Shown here piece by piece: positions 22,977 to 33,650 of a stretch of 64,000 nucleotides of DNA. Location: positions 50,455,417 to 50,519,416 of the forward strand of contig JAOANR010000011.1 in the NCBI GenBank assembly GCA_030278955.1, written 5' to 3'. This DNA is from Hygrophila difformis. Its lineage: Eukaryota > Streptophyta > Magnoliopsida > Lamiales > Acanthaceae. A program made the translations under genes and the position numbers. The number at the start of each line of letters is the position of its first letter. The first letter of the stretch is position 1. The notes under the pieces are model-generated. The model ran no database searches. It was not told where the DNA came from and saw nothing but the letters and a program-made list of their open reading frames with translations.

Positions 22977-24431
22977 ATGAGACCAAAGAGAAAGAATAAC
23001 CCAAGAAACAAGGGTGGAAAGAAATTGAAAACCACAGAGCCTGCCCCATCACAGACACCAGAAATTAATGAACCTATTCCGGAGCCGGCTGCTGTGGGAG
23101 CTGAAGATGAATTTGTAAACAATCTGGTAGCTCCCGACTCGTATAATGGTAATGATACCTCCTTCAATTCTGCTCAACCAACGGAGGATGATCCACAGCA
23201 AGAAGATGTCGCTGAATCCCCGGAGGAAATTTCACCAGAAATTCCTCGTGAATCTAAAACCAAGAGGAAGAGTCACAATAGAAAGAACGATACTACTCCT
23301 CTGGAAGAATTAACAGGAGATGTTTTCAATCCGGCCATTTTCATTAATCAAACTGCGTATTCTTATTATCAGAATATGGCGGATAGATGGATTTTTGCAG
23401 ACAAAGGGTTCACTGAAGCTGATATGGAGAGATTCTCGGTTCATGATGCTCTCATGAGTCGAGGATGGATGAAATTTGCTGCGCATCCGGAAGGAGTTTA
23501 TTCCTGGGAGCTTACCAGACAGTTTTTGTGCAATGCTCAGTATGATCACTACACTTCATGGATTAGAGGAGTGCCTGTGCCATATGGTCCTGCGGTGATC
23601 AATGAACTTTATGGTACTGTGGATGTTTCTTGTCCAGCTACGAAGAAGAAGCACTTCCATGATCCTGTTTATGATGAGGAAGGAGGACCCGAATTGGAGA
23701 AAAGGATTTTGAAAGAGATGTTTGAAACTCAAAAGAGGGTGGCCTACATTGGAGAGAAGAAAGCGAATGTTGTAGCTACTTTAATGGCTGCACCGCTCTA
23801 CCAGATCTACCTGCTATACAAGCATAAGGTATTTCCTACTTCACACACTTCACAACCAAGTGCAGAAGATCTTTATTTTGTGTATTGTGTGAAGAACAGG
23901 CTACCTATTGATATTGGAGAGCTGATAGCATATGAGCTGGACAAAATGGCGTCTGATAATGCTCGGATTGTGCTGGGATTCCCTGCACTGATTTGGACAC
24001 TTTGTGAAAGAGCTGGAGTGAATATGGCTGCCTATGCTCATGATGTGAAGCCAAAGCCCCCTATCTCTTTCAAGAATTTCTATAACAAGCCTGGAGTAAG
24101 ATGTGCAGAGCTTGGCTACCCTACCACATCCCGTGGGACACCTCCTTGTCATCCTGATAGACCTAGTACATCTGGTACTAAGGTAGAGCCTGCAGAGATC
24201 GCAATCAATAGGATGACCTATGAGATTCATCAGCTTAGAGAGGAGATGAAGAGGAAGGAAGATAGTACCCGAGCACAAATTTCACAACTTTCTAATAGGC
24301 TTGAATTTTTCATGACTGAGAGTCTAGGTGATCGCTATATTCCTCCTACTACTAGTTCGAGCTCTACAGATGATGATGATGTTCCTAGGGAAGATGAAGT
24401 AGGTGATTCGGATGGATCCTTAGAAATCTAG
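22977..24431 (+). CDS. Athila-type extra protein 2 (paralogue of protein 1)
   Basis: 484 aa. The start at 22977 is in an excellent context, GCCACCATGAG. The N-terminus is basic (Lys/Arg-rich, possibly a nuclear localisation signal), then acidic and proline-rich to about residue 110. The core at about 115-380 has FADKGFTEADMERF, SRGWMKFAAHPEGVYSWELT and IRGVPVPYGP, followed by a coiled-coil-like segment with RMTYEIHQLREEMKRKE (about 410-440) and an acidic tail. It shares the domain plan of the protein at 19981-21903 but is shorter and lacks the Arg/Gly run. The two genes plus their upstream arrays look like an old tandem duplication. The function is unknown. Confidence 0.85.
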   Translation: MRPKRKNNPRNKGGKKLKTTEPAPSQTPEINEPIPEPAAVGAEDEFVNNLVAPDSYNGNDTSFNSAQPTEDDPQQEDVAESPEEISPEIPRESKTKRKSHNRKNDTTPLEELTGDVFNPAIFINQTAYSYYQNMADRWIFADKGFTEADMERFSVHDALMSRGWMKFAAHPEGVYSWELTRQFLCNAQYDHYTSWIRGVPVPYGPAVINELYGTVDVSCPATKKKHFHDPVYDEEGGPELEKRILKEMFETQKRVAYIGEKKANVVATLMAAPLYQIYLLYKHKVFPTSHTSQPSAEDLYFVYCVKNRLPIDIGELIAYELDKMASDNARIVLGFPALIWTLCERAGVNMAAYAHDVKPKPPISFKNFYNKPGVRCAELGYPTTSRGTPPCHPDRPSTSGTKVEPAEIAINRMTYEIHQLREEMKRKEDSTRAQISQLSNRLEFFMTESLGDRYIPPTTSSSSTDDDDVPREDEVGDSDGSLEI

Positions 24432-25845
24432 ATTCTTGATTAGATAGGATTGCTCCCTTTTTGGTTTAAGTTGTAATAGTTAGAATTATTTTGGGTGCTA
24501 TTTTGCTTATTTAATTAGCTTCTTTATGTAATAGTTGCTAGAATTTGTGGTATTTTGCTTTTGGTAAATTTATGAAATTTGATATTTTAATTAAATCTGT
24601 CCATAATTATTTAATTGATAAAATGTGCCTATAAAATAAATGAAAATCTGAAATTTAATAATAAAATCTGAATTTAAATAAATTATGGATGAGGTTTAAT
24701 TATTTCAACTTATAATTTGCCATAAGTTCTAACAATTATCTTTTGTATAAGTGAATGCCATATAAATATATAAAGAAGCAGGATATGCCAAGGAGAAGCA
24801 AAAAGGGAACATCCATGTTGGTAAAAAGAAATTCTAGGGATCTACATACTCCAGGTGTGATCTTTTCATGTTATACATTATTAATTTGCATGAAGTATGT
24901 TGGTAAGAGCTTAATTAGTTTATTTTAATTTTTATTATGTTTTGAATAAAGTAGTACATGCATGATTAGGATGCTTTGATTATGTTTAATTTAAATTGTG
25001 TTTTCCCAGTGGTGCTATTATTTAGAGATTATCACATCAATGCCAATCTGGAGAAAATCCAAATAAGTCTAAATGTTCTGCTCTAATCCGATTTTACAAA
25101 TTAATGAGTGTTAGGTTTCTTAGTTTAAAGTTCTAGACTATGTCAAATTGATATGCAAGTTGTTTGGGCTATTGATGACAATTCTATTTGCCTTGCAGAA
25201 AGCTTTTTGATTAATTAGACTAGTTATTTAAAATGTGGAGAGTTATCATTATTTATAAACAAATATGCTCGTTCTAAGTCTTTTTAAATGCTTAATTAAA
25301 ATAAAGTCAGAGTAAGAGCCCTGTATTGAAAAACAAAACAAAACAAGTGATCTTGCAAGAAGAAAAAGAAAAGAAAATTAAAGAATGCAAGATTAAAAAA
25401 AAAAAAAAAGAAGAAAAACAGGGTGATTAAATAATTTTCATAAACTCTTGACTGGATGACTGGCACATATTCGGTGACACGAGTAGCTTTTGGAATTCAA
25501 CCGTCTACAACTCAGCCAAAGTGTCTAGAATATAGTGAAACCTAGTCATAGATTGAGCATATTTAAAGACTGGAAAAGAAAAGCATATTTACATTATTCG
25601 CTTTCCCATTTTGAGTGCTAGGTATAATTAATCTGTTTTCTGTATTGTAAATGCTTTGGATATCTGGTTCTAATAGCTGATGCATACCAATTTGTCTAGT
25701 CCTAGTACATTAAACTTTGAACCCTCTTATCTCATTTTATTGTTGAAATCTATGATTTGGCAGAACTATAAAGACTTTATCTTTATTATCTTGATTGGCA
25801 AGTTGATGTGCTAATTGATCTCATTGCTCAAGGGACGAGCAATAT
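24432..25845. other. 3' noncoding region of the Athila-like element
   Basis: 1.4 kb of AT-rich DNA with no open frame of note. It includes a purine-rich stretch at about 25340-25430 and the string GGGACGAGCAA just before the polypurine tract, as in other Athila-type elements. Confidence 0.5.
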
Positions 25846-25861
25846 TTAAGTGTGAGGATGT
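25846..25861 (+). other. Putative polypurine tract
   Basis: TTAAGTGTGAGGATG ends one base before the 3' LTR (25862). The purine-rich core AAGTGTGAGGATG is the expected plus-strand primer. Confidence 0.6.
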
Positions 25862-27968
25862 TGATGCACCCTGAGAAACCACATTTAAATAAGCTTAAAT
25901 TATGATAAAAAGAACCTAAATTGCATGTATGAGATCCTATTTTATTGCTTTTTAGTGTACATTTCATGTGTTTTGTAAATATTAATAAGACTGCTTAATT
26001 TGAGCTTATTTGAGCTCAATTTACCTTGTTTTATGCTTTTTAATAAGACTTTGGCAATTCTAAGACATTGCAATGATGTTTCAGGCATTAAAATGAAGAA
26101 AGAAGATGTTCGGAGGTCAAAGGATGCAAAATTCGGAATTTTCAACACTGGAAGGCTCCAGAATGCGCCACCTCAGCATGGCGGCGCATAAAAATGCTCT
26201 TCAGCGCCATTTTATGCGCCACTTCAACACTTGGAGAAATTTCGGATGGAAAAGCTTCAGGATGCGCCATTCCTCCTTGGTGGCGCCTAAAACCACCTTT
26301 ATGCGCCATTTTTTGCGCCGATTGTCAAATTTGAGAAAATTGTCAGAATGCGCCAGTGCTTCTTGGCGGCGCATAAAATGCCCCTCCAGCGCCACTTTTT
26401 GCGCCGTTTTGGAAAATTCGGAAAATCAGCGTATGCGCCAGTTCTACTTGGTGGCGCCTAAAACCCTCTCCGAGCGCCATTTTATGCGCCGATGTCGCGG
26501 TTGAGCAGTTTCTTAACCGCCCGAACTCGGTTTTAAACACCGTTTTTCTTCATTTTTCGAGATCAGACAGAAGAGACTCATTATTCATCGATAGAATTAC
26601 TCTGAAACAATCTGCTAATGGGAGAAGAAGGCCAGAAACACAAAATCATGCCGGAGGAATGCATCAAGGATGCTGTTCTGGGCGTGTTCTTCCTATTCTA
26701 GGTGTTGCCTTTCTTTTTCTTGCATTGTAATGAATTGAAATTGCCTCTAAAAATAATCTGCTATCATGTTTTTAATTTGTAGACGGATTTCTGTATTGTT
26801 CGTGTTAGAAGTGTTCTAGAACGGGAGTTCAGAATCACTTTGAAGTACGAATTTATCTTTTATGGAAGTAATATAATATGTCGATGTTTTCTATTGGAAT
26901 CTGGAATTATGATTAAATGTCAGATTATGAATTATCTAGTTTGAGCGCTATTCTGCATGAATGGTAGAAGTGAAATTCATATTTTGCTGTTAGTTTGCTT
27001 TTTGGTCGATCAAATTGGAGTAATCTGATATGATGTTAGAATCTGTATTGGAATTATATGTTAGATGCTATTAAACTAATCGATATTCTGTGTTTTTGCT
27101 AAATCTGCTATCAAAATTATTAATCTGCTAAAGCCTGAAAAGATCGATTAATCTTAATTCCCTATTTTTAGTAATCTGGCATTAATTCTAATTTATCTGC
27201 ATTTTAATATTATTATTTAAATCCAGTTTACCATGTTTTATTATTATTTTATCATAATTATTAGATTATTTACACTGTTTAGCATAATTTGAATGTTAGA
27301 ATCTAATTCCATAAATTCTGCTTTGCTAAATCGGGAGATAAAAAGTAGAATTAATATTTTAGTACCGGAATTGGGAATAAATTGCATTAAAATAGATTCT
27401 GGCATGTGCACAATGATTTGGGAAATGAAAAGTGCCTATTAATTGCTATAGGAAAATTTGTATGCTTGGAAAAGACTCAAATTTAGGCATAGAATAATGA
27501 TTGCTAAATGTTAGATAATCTAATCAGCTTCCATGAAGTCCGTTTAAGCATAATTTGGAATTTTAGTAGATTATTATATTTTTAATCTTTATAAAAATAT
27601 TTAAATTTAAGAGATTGATTTTTAGAACATTGGGAAATGTCAAATTATTACACAATTTCTATTTTATAATAAAGATGGCAATTTTTAAATATTACAAGCA
27701 ACTCCCATTAGTATTTTTATCAATTAAAACTTTAATTTGCTTTATTTTAATTTAATGTCACTATTTTAATTTAAATCACCATTAGAATTAAACAAATCTT
27801 TTTCAAAATATAAAATATATAATATAAACTTAAAACAATTAAAATATTCTCCGGAATGAAATAATATTCTGAAATTCCCTTGGGTTCGACCCGGTATTCA
27901 CCGGTTTTTATTACTTGATGACAACCATCCGCTTGTGGTAAAATATGAGTGGTGAAAATCACCCATCA
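25862..27968 (+). repeat. 3' LTR of the Athila-like element
   Basis: 2107 bp, the same length as the 5' LTR at a constant offset of 15736. Only two differences were noticed by eye (C/T near 26667, and a C/A near 27489). It carries its own four-unit GCGCCA array at about 26163-26493. Confidence 0.95.
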
Positions 27969-28110
27969 CAAGGACACAATTCGAATGGTGAAATTATACT
28001 CATGGAACACAGAGAGTATCAGTTTGGGAATCAGCTACAGCTTGTTTGAGAGTGTTGACAGGAGCAAAATCCCTGAATGAGAAGATAGACAAGAAGGATA
28101 CAATCCACTG
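27969..28110 (+). pseudogene. CLASSY-type SNF2 fragment, copy C, second part
   Basis: This continues the fragment interrupted at 10125. It starts with the second copy of the duplicated CAAGG, then reads on as DTIRMVKLYSW and SISLGISYSLF, followed by a stop. It pairs with 9521-9650 of copy B, including the string GTTGACAGGAGCAAAAT and the following AAGATAGACAAGAAGGAT. Homology to copy B ends near 28105. Confidence 0.82.
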
Positions 28111-28293
28111 CCGATTGTTTACATTATGTGACCGATTGTTCGTTGACGAATGGGCATTAAAACATGTTATCCGCTTTGTTGGAGAATAATAATTGTGGCA
28201 ACAATTTGATAGAGGATACAATTATTTGTCTTTCATACACTCCAATTACACTTGAAATCATAAATTCAACAACGGACCATCGCTCATTGTTAC

Positions 28294-31200
28294 TCAGTGG
28301 GGCCACGTCTCCCAGGCATATGGTCCGGTACTATTCAAATTGGGGATATTCCGAGGCATGTTCTGCGGGCACCTCAGTGCCGTGTGGCCTACCTGACCGC
28401 ATCTACTACATTTTTTTGGTGCACGCGGTCGCCTTTCTGATGTCCCGGCCACAGGCTCAACCGTCGCGGTGCAGTTCTTTCGGTTGTGGCCGGATTGGCC
28501 GCACCTGCGACATCTTTGAGGCATCCCGGCACGCGATGCTCTTTCCACTGCCGATCGAAGCCTGGTTGTTCTTGGTCTTCCCGCTTGGCGCGGGCATTCA
28601 GGCGTCTTGCATGGGGCGTCCGCAATTTCTGTTGGTACCGCCCAATCATTCGGGTGTGCCATCGGATACACGGGTCCGCTCCATGCATCCATCAAAGCAC
28701 TTCGAAGATAGAAGGCGGCGGCATAGTGGGTTATTTCGTGCCTCGCTTTCCTGCATATTGGAAATACACCCAACTTATGTTTCCAACTGTACAAACCTCT
28801 GAAGCAATGATGTAATCGAATACTTACAGTATTGCGGCGACTGCGTGGGAGCACGGTATCAACATCTGCTGGAAGCTCTGGCATGTGCACGATGGGTCCT
28901 CCGTAAGGCTCACCGTGTACGACTTACTGCCGTGCCGGACCTGGTACACATTTTCCAAACGCGTATTCTCGACATCCAACTTATCACCTATCGCTCGAGC
29001 ATTAAACACCTCCCGAGTTGCCCAATCGGTTAAACGGTCTGTGTTTCTTGAAGCATCTTCATGTCTTCTCTTAAACCAATCTCCGACAGTAGCACGAATC
29101 ACCTCCAACATAGCGCACACAGGCAACCTGCGTGCCCACAAAAGGACCTTGTTCATGCTTTCGACGATGTTCGTCGACATCATGTCGTACCGTCGGACGG
29201 GACAGTGAACTCGCGCGAAGCGTTCTGGCCTTATTTCCTCCATCAAATGTCTATACGCGCTCGGATACCCATCCCTTAGGGTAGCCATATGCCGGTCGTA
29301 CACGGACCTCTTGTGTGCATATGCCGCTCCCATGAATGCGTCCTGGGCTCCCTTCCCCCCGAACCGCAACAGGTTCTTCGCTAGGTGCACGCAGCATAGA
29401 ACGTGTGGATTCCTCGGGAGCGCTTGCTCCACCGCAGCTCTAATTGCGGGCGAACCGTCAGAGATTATCAACACATTGTCGTTTGGAAGAAGCGCGGCCC
29501 TCATCTGCGTCAGAAACCATCTCCACGCCCTTGTTGACTCTTTCGGTCCGACCCCGAAACAGAGCGGAAATATCTGATTGTTCCCATCTTTCGTCACTGC
29601 CACGAAAAGTACTCCCTTGTACTTCCCCTTCAGATGCGTTCCGTCAATCACGATGAAGGGCCGCATCTCTTTCCACCCAGTAATTGACGCATACAACGCA
29701 TAGAAACAGTACAAGAACTTATCCTCATCATCAACTACGTACTCCGTATAGGTCCCAGGATTTTGCTCCCGCATCATATACAGGTACGATGGAATCATTC
29801 GGAAGGAGTCGTCATGCCCACCAAAAATGTATGAAATGGCATGAGCCCGAATCTTTCTCGCCATATCCACCGATATTCTGACGCCGTCCTCCAACAAGCG
29901 CGCCCGAAGTGACTCGGGTCCCATCGTCTCCGACCCAACCGCCACCACATTCGCATAATATGCCCCCAAGTGACTGGACGGGAGTCTCGTGTCTGGAATA
30001 TTATCCGGGTTAAACGTGCAATTGTGTGGTACCAATCTGTATACGGTCCATATCGATGGGGTACCTCGCGCGCGCATCTGGAAAGCGCATTCCTCCATGG
30101 AACAGCGCACCCAATATCGTGTTTTGTCCGACTTGCAAGTCACGTACCCACATCTCTCTCCGATCAAGTACTGGACCAATTTCTCCTGCAACCGCCTCTT
30201 TGTCGCAAACACTGATCCCACTGCTAGTGGTCTATCCACGGTTTCATCCACGTACGGGTCGACGTAATCTCCAGGCAGCTCAAGCGGTGGACGCGGCAAA
30301 TTCCAGTTCCCGCGTGTCATTTGAGGAACCGTGAACCCTTCTGCCGGCAGTCGCCTCGCTGGATCGAGGCCAGCATCGAGTCCCTCTATGGATCCTCCCT
30401 CGCGTACAATTCTCCAGAAGGCTTTGAAATAGGTGAGTATCAAGCGATGCCCTGCCAAATCTTCAAAGTCTACTTCCGCTGCTGACTCACCCCATTCATC
30501 CTGCCATTCTTCCTCCTCACTCTCATCACTCTGGTCATCCTGTGCCTCATCCACCACGTTATCCTGCGCGCTCATGTCCTCATGGTCTGATGCATTCGCT
30601 ACATTTGTCTCACCCTCCTCTAGCCCGGTAAGGGTTGGATAACTTATAGGGATGGTTGTTCCGTACTCATTACGACATTCGTCTACATATTCTGGTACGT
30701 GGCCACTGCTACTAGCACCTGCGTTCGGAGCCCACAACGGATTCCGCGACGGTGGATTACCGAATATGAAGTCCGACCAACTCGTCGCCCCGGACGCGTA
30801 GTACGTACAACGGGGGTGTTGTGTGTAATTAGTTGATTCATTCGTACATTCTAAACATTGTCGACCATAAACTATTAATACATTTAAAAAAAATCTTTTC
30901 GCACATATTAATACAACACTACTTCTAAGCTACTATGATCACCATAAACTATTATTTTCATTACTGTTAATATAAATGAAAATGTTAACGTATTATTGGT
31001 TAGCAGAATTATAATGATAAAAATAATTGTCCTAATAATTATCAACAATTCATAATATAAATATAAACGCAATTTACCTTAAGTTATACTAGTATATTTT
31101 AAATTTTTCATTTTCCTACCATGACAGATTCTATTCATTTAATATAAATTTTTTAAAAAATTTTATAAAAAATTTTTTAAAAAATTTTTCATTTTTCATT

Positions 31201-32523
31201 TTCGTGGTAAATTTTTTAAATTTAATTTTTTATGAATTATTATATTATTATTACTATAAATTTTTAATATATTATATTTTTATTTTTTAATTTAATTTAA
31301 CCTTATTATTAGATTATTATTACTTTAAATTTTTTAATATTTCAACACATATTCTTTTCTTTTTCATTTTGGACTTCAACAAATAATAAAGTAAATAATT
31401 AAAATAACAATAACAATAATAATAAAAACATAGTAGTAATAATAAAAATAATTAAATAAATATTTTAAAATTTCCTTTTTTGAATTATTATATTATTATG
31501 ACTTTAAATTTTTATTATATTAATTTTTTATTTTTTTATTTAATTTAACATTATAATTATATTATTACTACTTTAATCTTCTTAATATTTCTATATTATC
31601 TTTTAATTTCCATTTTAAACTTCAACAAATAATAATTAAAATAGTAATAACATAATAACAGTCAAAGTAATAATAATACTAATACAAAAGTAATAAATAA
31701 AATAAATCGGAAACAATAGTACTATTTACTTATAGTAATCTATTAATATTTTATTTATAGAACAGACAGAATAATAATAACTTGTGTGTTCGAGGACTCG
31801 ATAATAATAATTATAATAACATAGTAATAATAATAATAATAATTAAATAAATTTTTTAAATTTAATTTTTTTGAATTAATATATTATTATTAATTTAAAT
31901 TTTTACTACATTTTATTTTTCATTTAATTTAACCTTATTATTATATTATTATTACTTTACACTTTTTAATATTTCTACATTATCTTTTAATTACCATTTT
32001 AAAATTCAAAAAATAATAATTAAAATAATAATTAATAATACTAATAACAAAAGAAATAAATAAAATAAATCGGCACCAATAATACTATTTACTTATATAA
32101 ATCTAGTAATATTTTTTCATACTATAGACGGAATAATAATAACTTGTGTGTTCAAGTACTCGAAAAATAATAATACTAATTTATGTCGCCTTTCTTTTTT
32201 ATTTGTTCATTAATCTACAATTACTATATAGCGGTAAAATGTATCCAAATCTATATCCATTTATTCATGCAAACAAAAAAGAATAACAAATTAACAATGT
32301 ACATTAACGAACTAAACAATTAATTTAACATATTCATATAACATAAATACACGAAAACAAGTACAAGTAAATGCAAAAAATATGCATGTACAACGCAAAT
32401 ACTAAACTCAAAAGTAAATAGCACGTATAAATACTTACGATTAACTGTGTAGTCAATATCATCCGCACGGTTTGCTTCCCCTCCCAACAACCCTTCCGGA
32501 CCAAACAACCACGACGAGTCCAT
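28294..32523 (-). CDS. MULE transposase (mudrA type), three exons, apparently intact
   Basis: The exons 32439-32523, 28828-30871 and 28294-28750 join in frame (85+2044+457 nt = 862 codons), giving 861 aa. The start ATG is at 32521-32523. Protein order: short N-terminal exon; acidic region (about 130-160); MuDR-type DNA-binding domain with VFATKRRLQEKLVQYLIGER (about 250-318); MULE transposase core with DGTHLKGKYKGV (Asp about 438), IISDGSPAIRAA (Asp about 500) and HVLCCVHLAKN; SWIM zinc finger CTCQSFQQMLIPCSH; then two CCHC knuckles CRRCGQSGHNRKNC and CSRCGQVGHTALRC. The SWIM finger is split by a 77-bp intron from the YAAAFYL...PNDW tail usual in this family. Intron 1 is 1567 bp and AT-rich. 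The gene is convergent with the Ulp1-like gene. No lesion was seen, so the element may be autonomous. Confidence 0.88.
30872..32438 (-). other. First intron of the MULE transposase gene
   Basis: GT-AG intron with donor C|GTAAGTATT (read from 32438 downward) and acceptor ATTAATAG|TTTATGG at 30871, preceded by a run of eight T. Very AT-rich, with many ATT/AAT runs and a duplicated string AATAATAACTTGTGTGTTC at about 31767 and 32130. Like intron 1 of the Ulp1-like gene it follows a short first exon, so the two genes have mirror-image layouts. Confidence 0.7.
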
Positions 32524-32659
32524 TGTTGCGCCGGCCAAAATACAACTGCGCACAAGTTATTCAAAAACCCAACAATTTTTAATAAATGCAGCAATATATT
32601 AAATAAATATGCAACAATATATTTCAAAATATGCTAGGATCGCCCATTATTGGACACCT

Positions 32660-33010
32660 CAAGCTTGGTCCGTGGATTATAACACAGAGCATGCTTGGTC
32701 CGCATATTTAATGCACGGACCAAGTAGCAGGGTTAATATGACACTCTTCATGCTTGGTCCGCATATTATTGGACCAAGCATTAATGCACGGACCAAGTCA
32801 TAATCGACAGAATATAAACACACAGCATGCTTGGTCCGCATATTTAATGCACGGACCAAGTAGTAGGGTTAATATAACACTCTGCATGCTTGGTCCGCAT
32901 ATTATTGGACCAAGCATTAATGCACGGACCAAGTCATAATCGGCAGAATATAAGCACACTGCATGCTTGGTCCTTATATTTTTTCGAGCGGACCAAGCAT
33001 TGAACGATTT
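32660..33010. repeat. Right-end CGGACCAAG array with 136-bp tandem unit
   Basis: ATGCTTGGTCCGCATATT starts at 32691, 32750 and 32827, and again in similar form near 32886. A full 136-bp unit (32691-32826) repeats at 32827-32960. Each unit contains the motif in both orientations, for example CTTGGTCCGCATATTATTGG followed by ACCAAGC, so single strands can fold. The motif is also the one found at 1-310. Confidence 0.85.
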
Positions 33011-33650
33011 GTCTTTCAGAATCGAAAGGTTTAGCTGTGAACAATTTTTTGTATAGCTGAAATAAAACCATAGATGTATGTATCCGCGTTCGGATTAAAA
33101 AAATTGACATTATCACACAAATAAAATCTTAGAAAAATTTTTAAAAAAAATCACAGAAAACTTCGAAATCATAACAATATCTACTTAATCAAAAAAAAAT
33201 TATAACTTACCAACAATAAATATATCCGCATTAGGATCTTCAATGGAAATCGAACTTCTTATAACCCTTCACGGCGGATCTGAAAATTACAAGGAAAAAA
33301 CTGAATTTATACGGAACAATAAAAAAATAATCCACAACAACGACGATGGTCGGCGGATTAGAAATAATCCCCCACCAAATTTATACGCACAAGGAAAAAA
33401 AATGGAACAATATAATCATACCCAACAATGACGATGGCCGGAGGATTAACGTCGGTCACGGAGAAAAACGAATGGTGGTGAACGGACGCTGTAGATCTGG
33501 ATCTAGATCTAGAGAAAAAGAGGTGGCTTTTGAAATCTATATTATGAACGCTGAACGGGCGGGTGGTGGGGGAAGTGGGGAATATATTCCATGCACTCAC
33601 GAGAATAAATGCAGACGTTATGACAAAGGGGTTGCCTTCCCGAGGCTTGA
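33011..33650. promoter_or_regulatory. Presumed promoter and leader side of the MULE right end
   Basis: No gene was recognised. A roughly 90-bp imperfect duplication covers about 33290-33440 (AACRACGATGGYCGG near 33340 and 33428). Because the transposase ATG is at 32523, its promoter should lie in or near 32530-33960, among the motif clusters. The position is inferred from gene direction only. Confidence 0.35.

Larger units (their letters stand above)
10126..27968 (+). mobile_element. Athila-like Ty3/Gypsy LTR retrotransposon, 17.8 kb, apparently complete
   Basis: Complete element with two 2107-bp LTRs beginning TGATG and ending CATCA, flanked by the 5-bp duplication CAAGG (10121-10125, 27969-27973). 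It has a tRNA-Asp primer site, an uninterrupted gag-pol, two extra genes downstream of pol on the same strand, and a putative polypurine tract. Two base differences between the LTRs were noticed while reading (near 10931/26667 and 11753/27489), which points to a recent insertion. The tRNA-Asp primer site, the large size and the extra genes 3' of pol fit the Athila lineage. It inserted into the CLASSY hairpin of the MULE, so it is younger than that structure. Confidence 0.93.

Noticed and set aside
19981..24431. Envelope-like (retroviral) genes after pol
   Set aside because: Position alone suggests it, but both proteins lack a signal peptide, membrane anchor and cleavage site, and match the plant transposon protein domain instead.
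28799..28827. A 29-bp intron between the transposase exons
   Set aside because: Too short for a plant intron. The acceptor at 28751 gives a 77-bp intron and restores the expected YAAAFYL protein sequence in frame.
31140..31210. Nested A/T palindromes as a possible replication origin or matrix attachment site
   Set aside because: The region is an AT-rich intron where such palindromes are expected from composition. Nothing specific supports a function.
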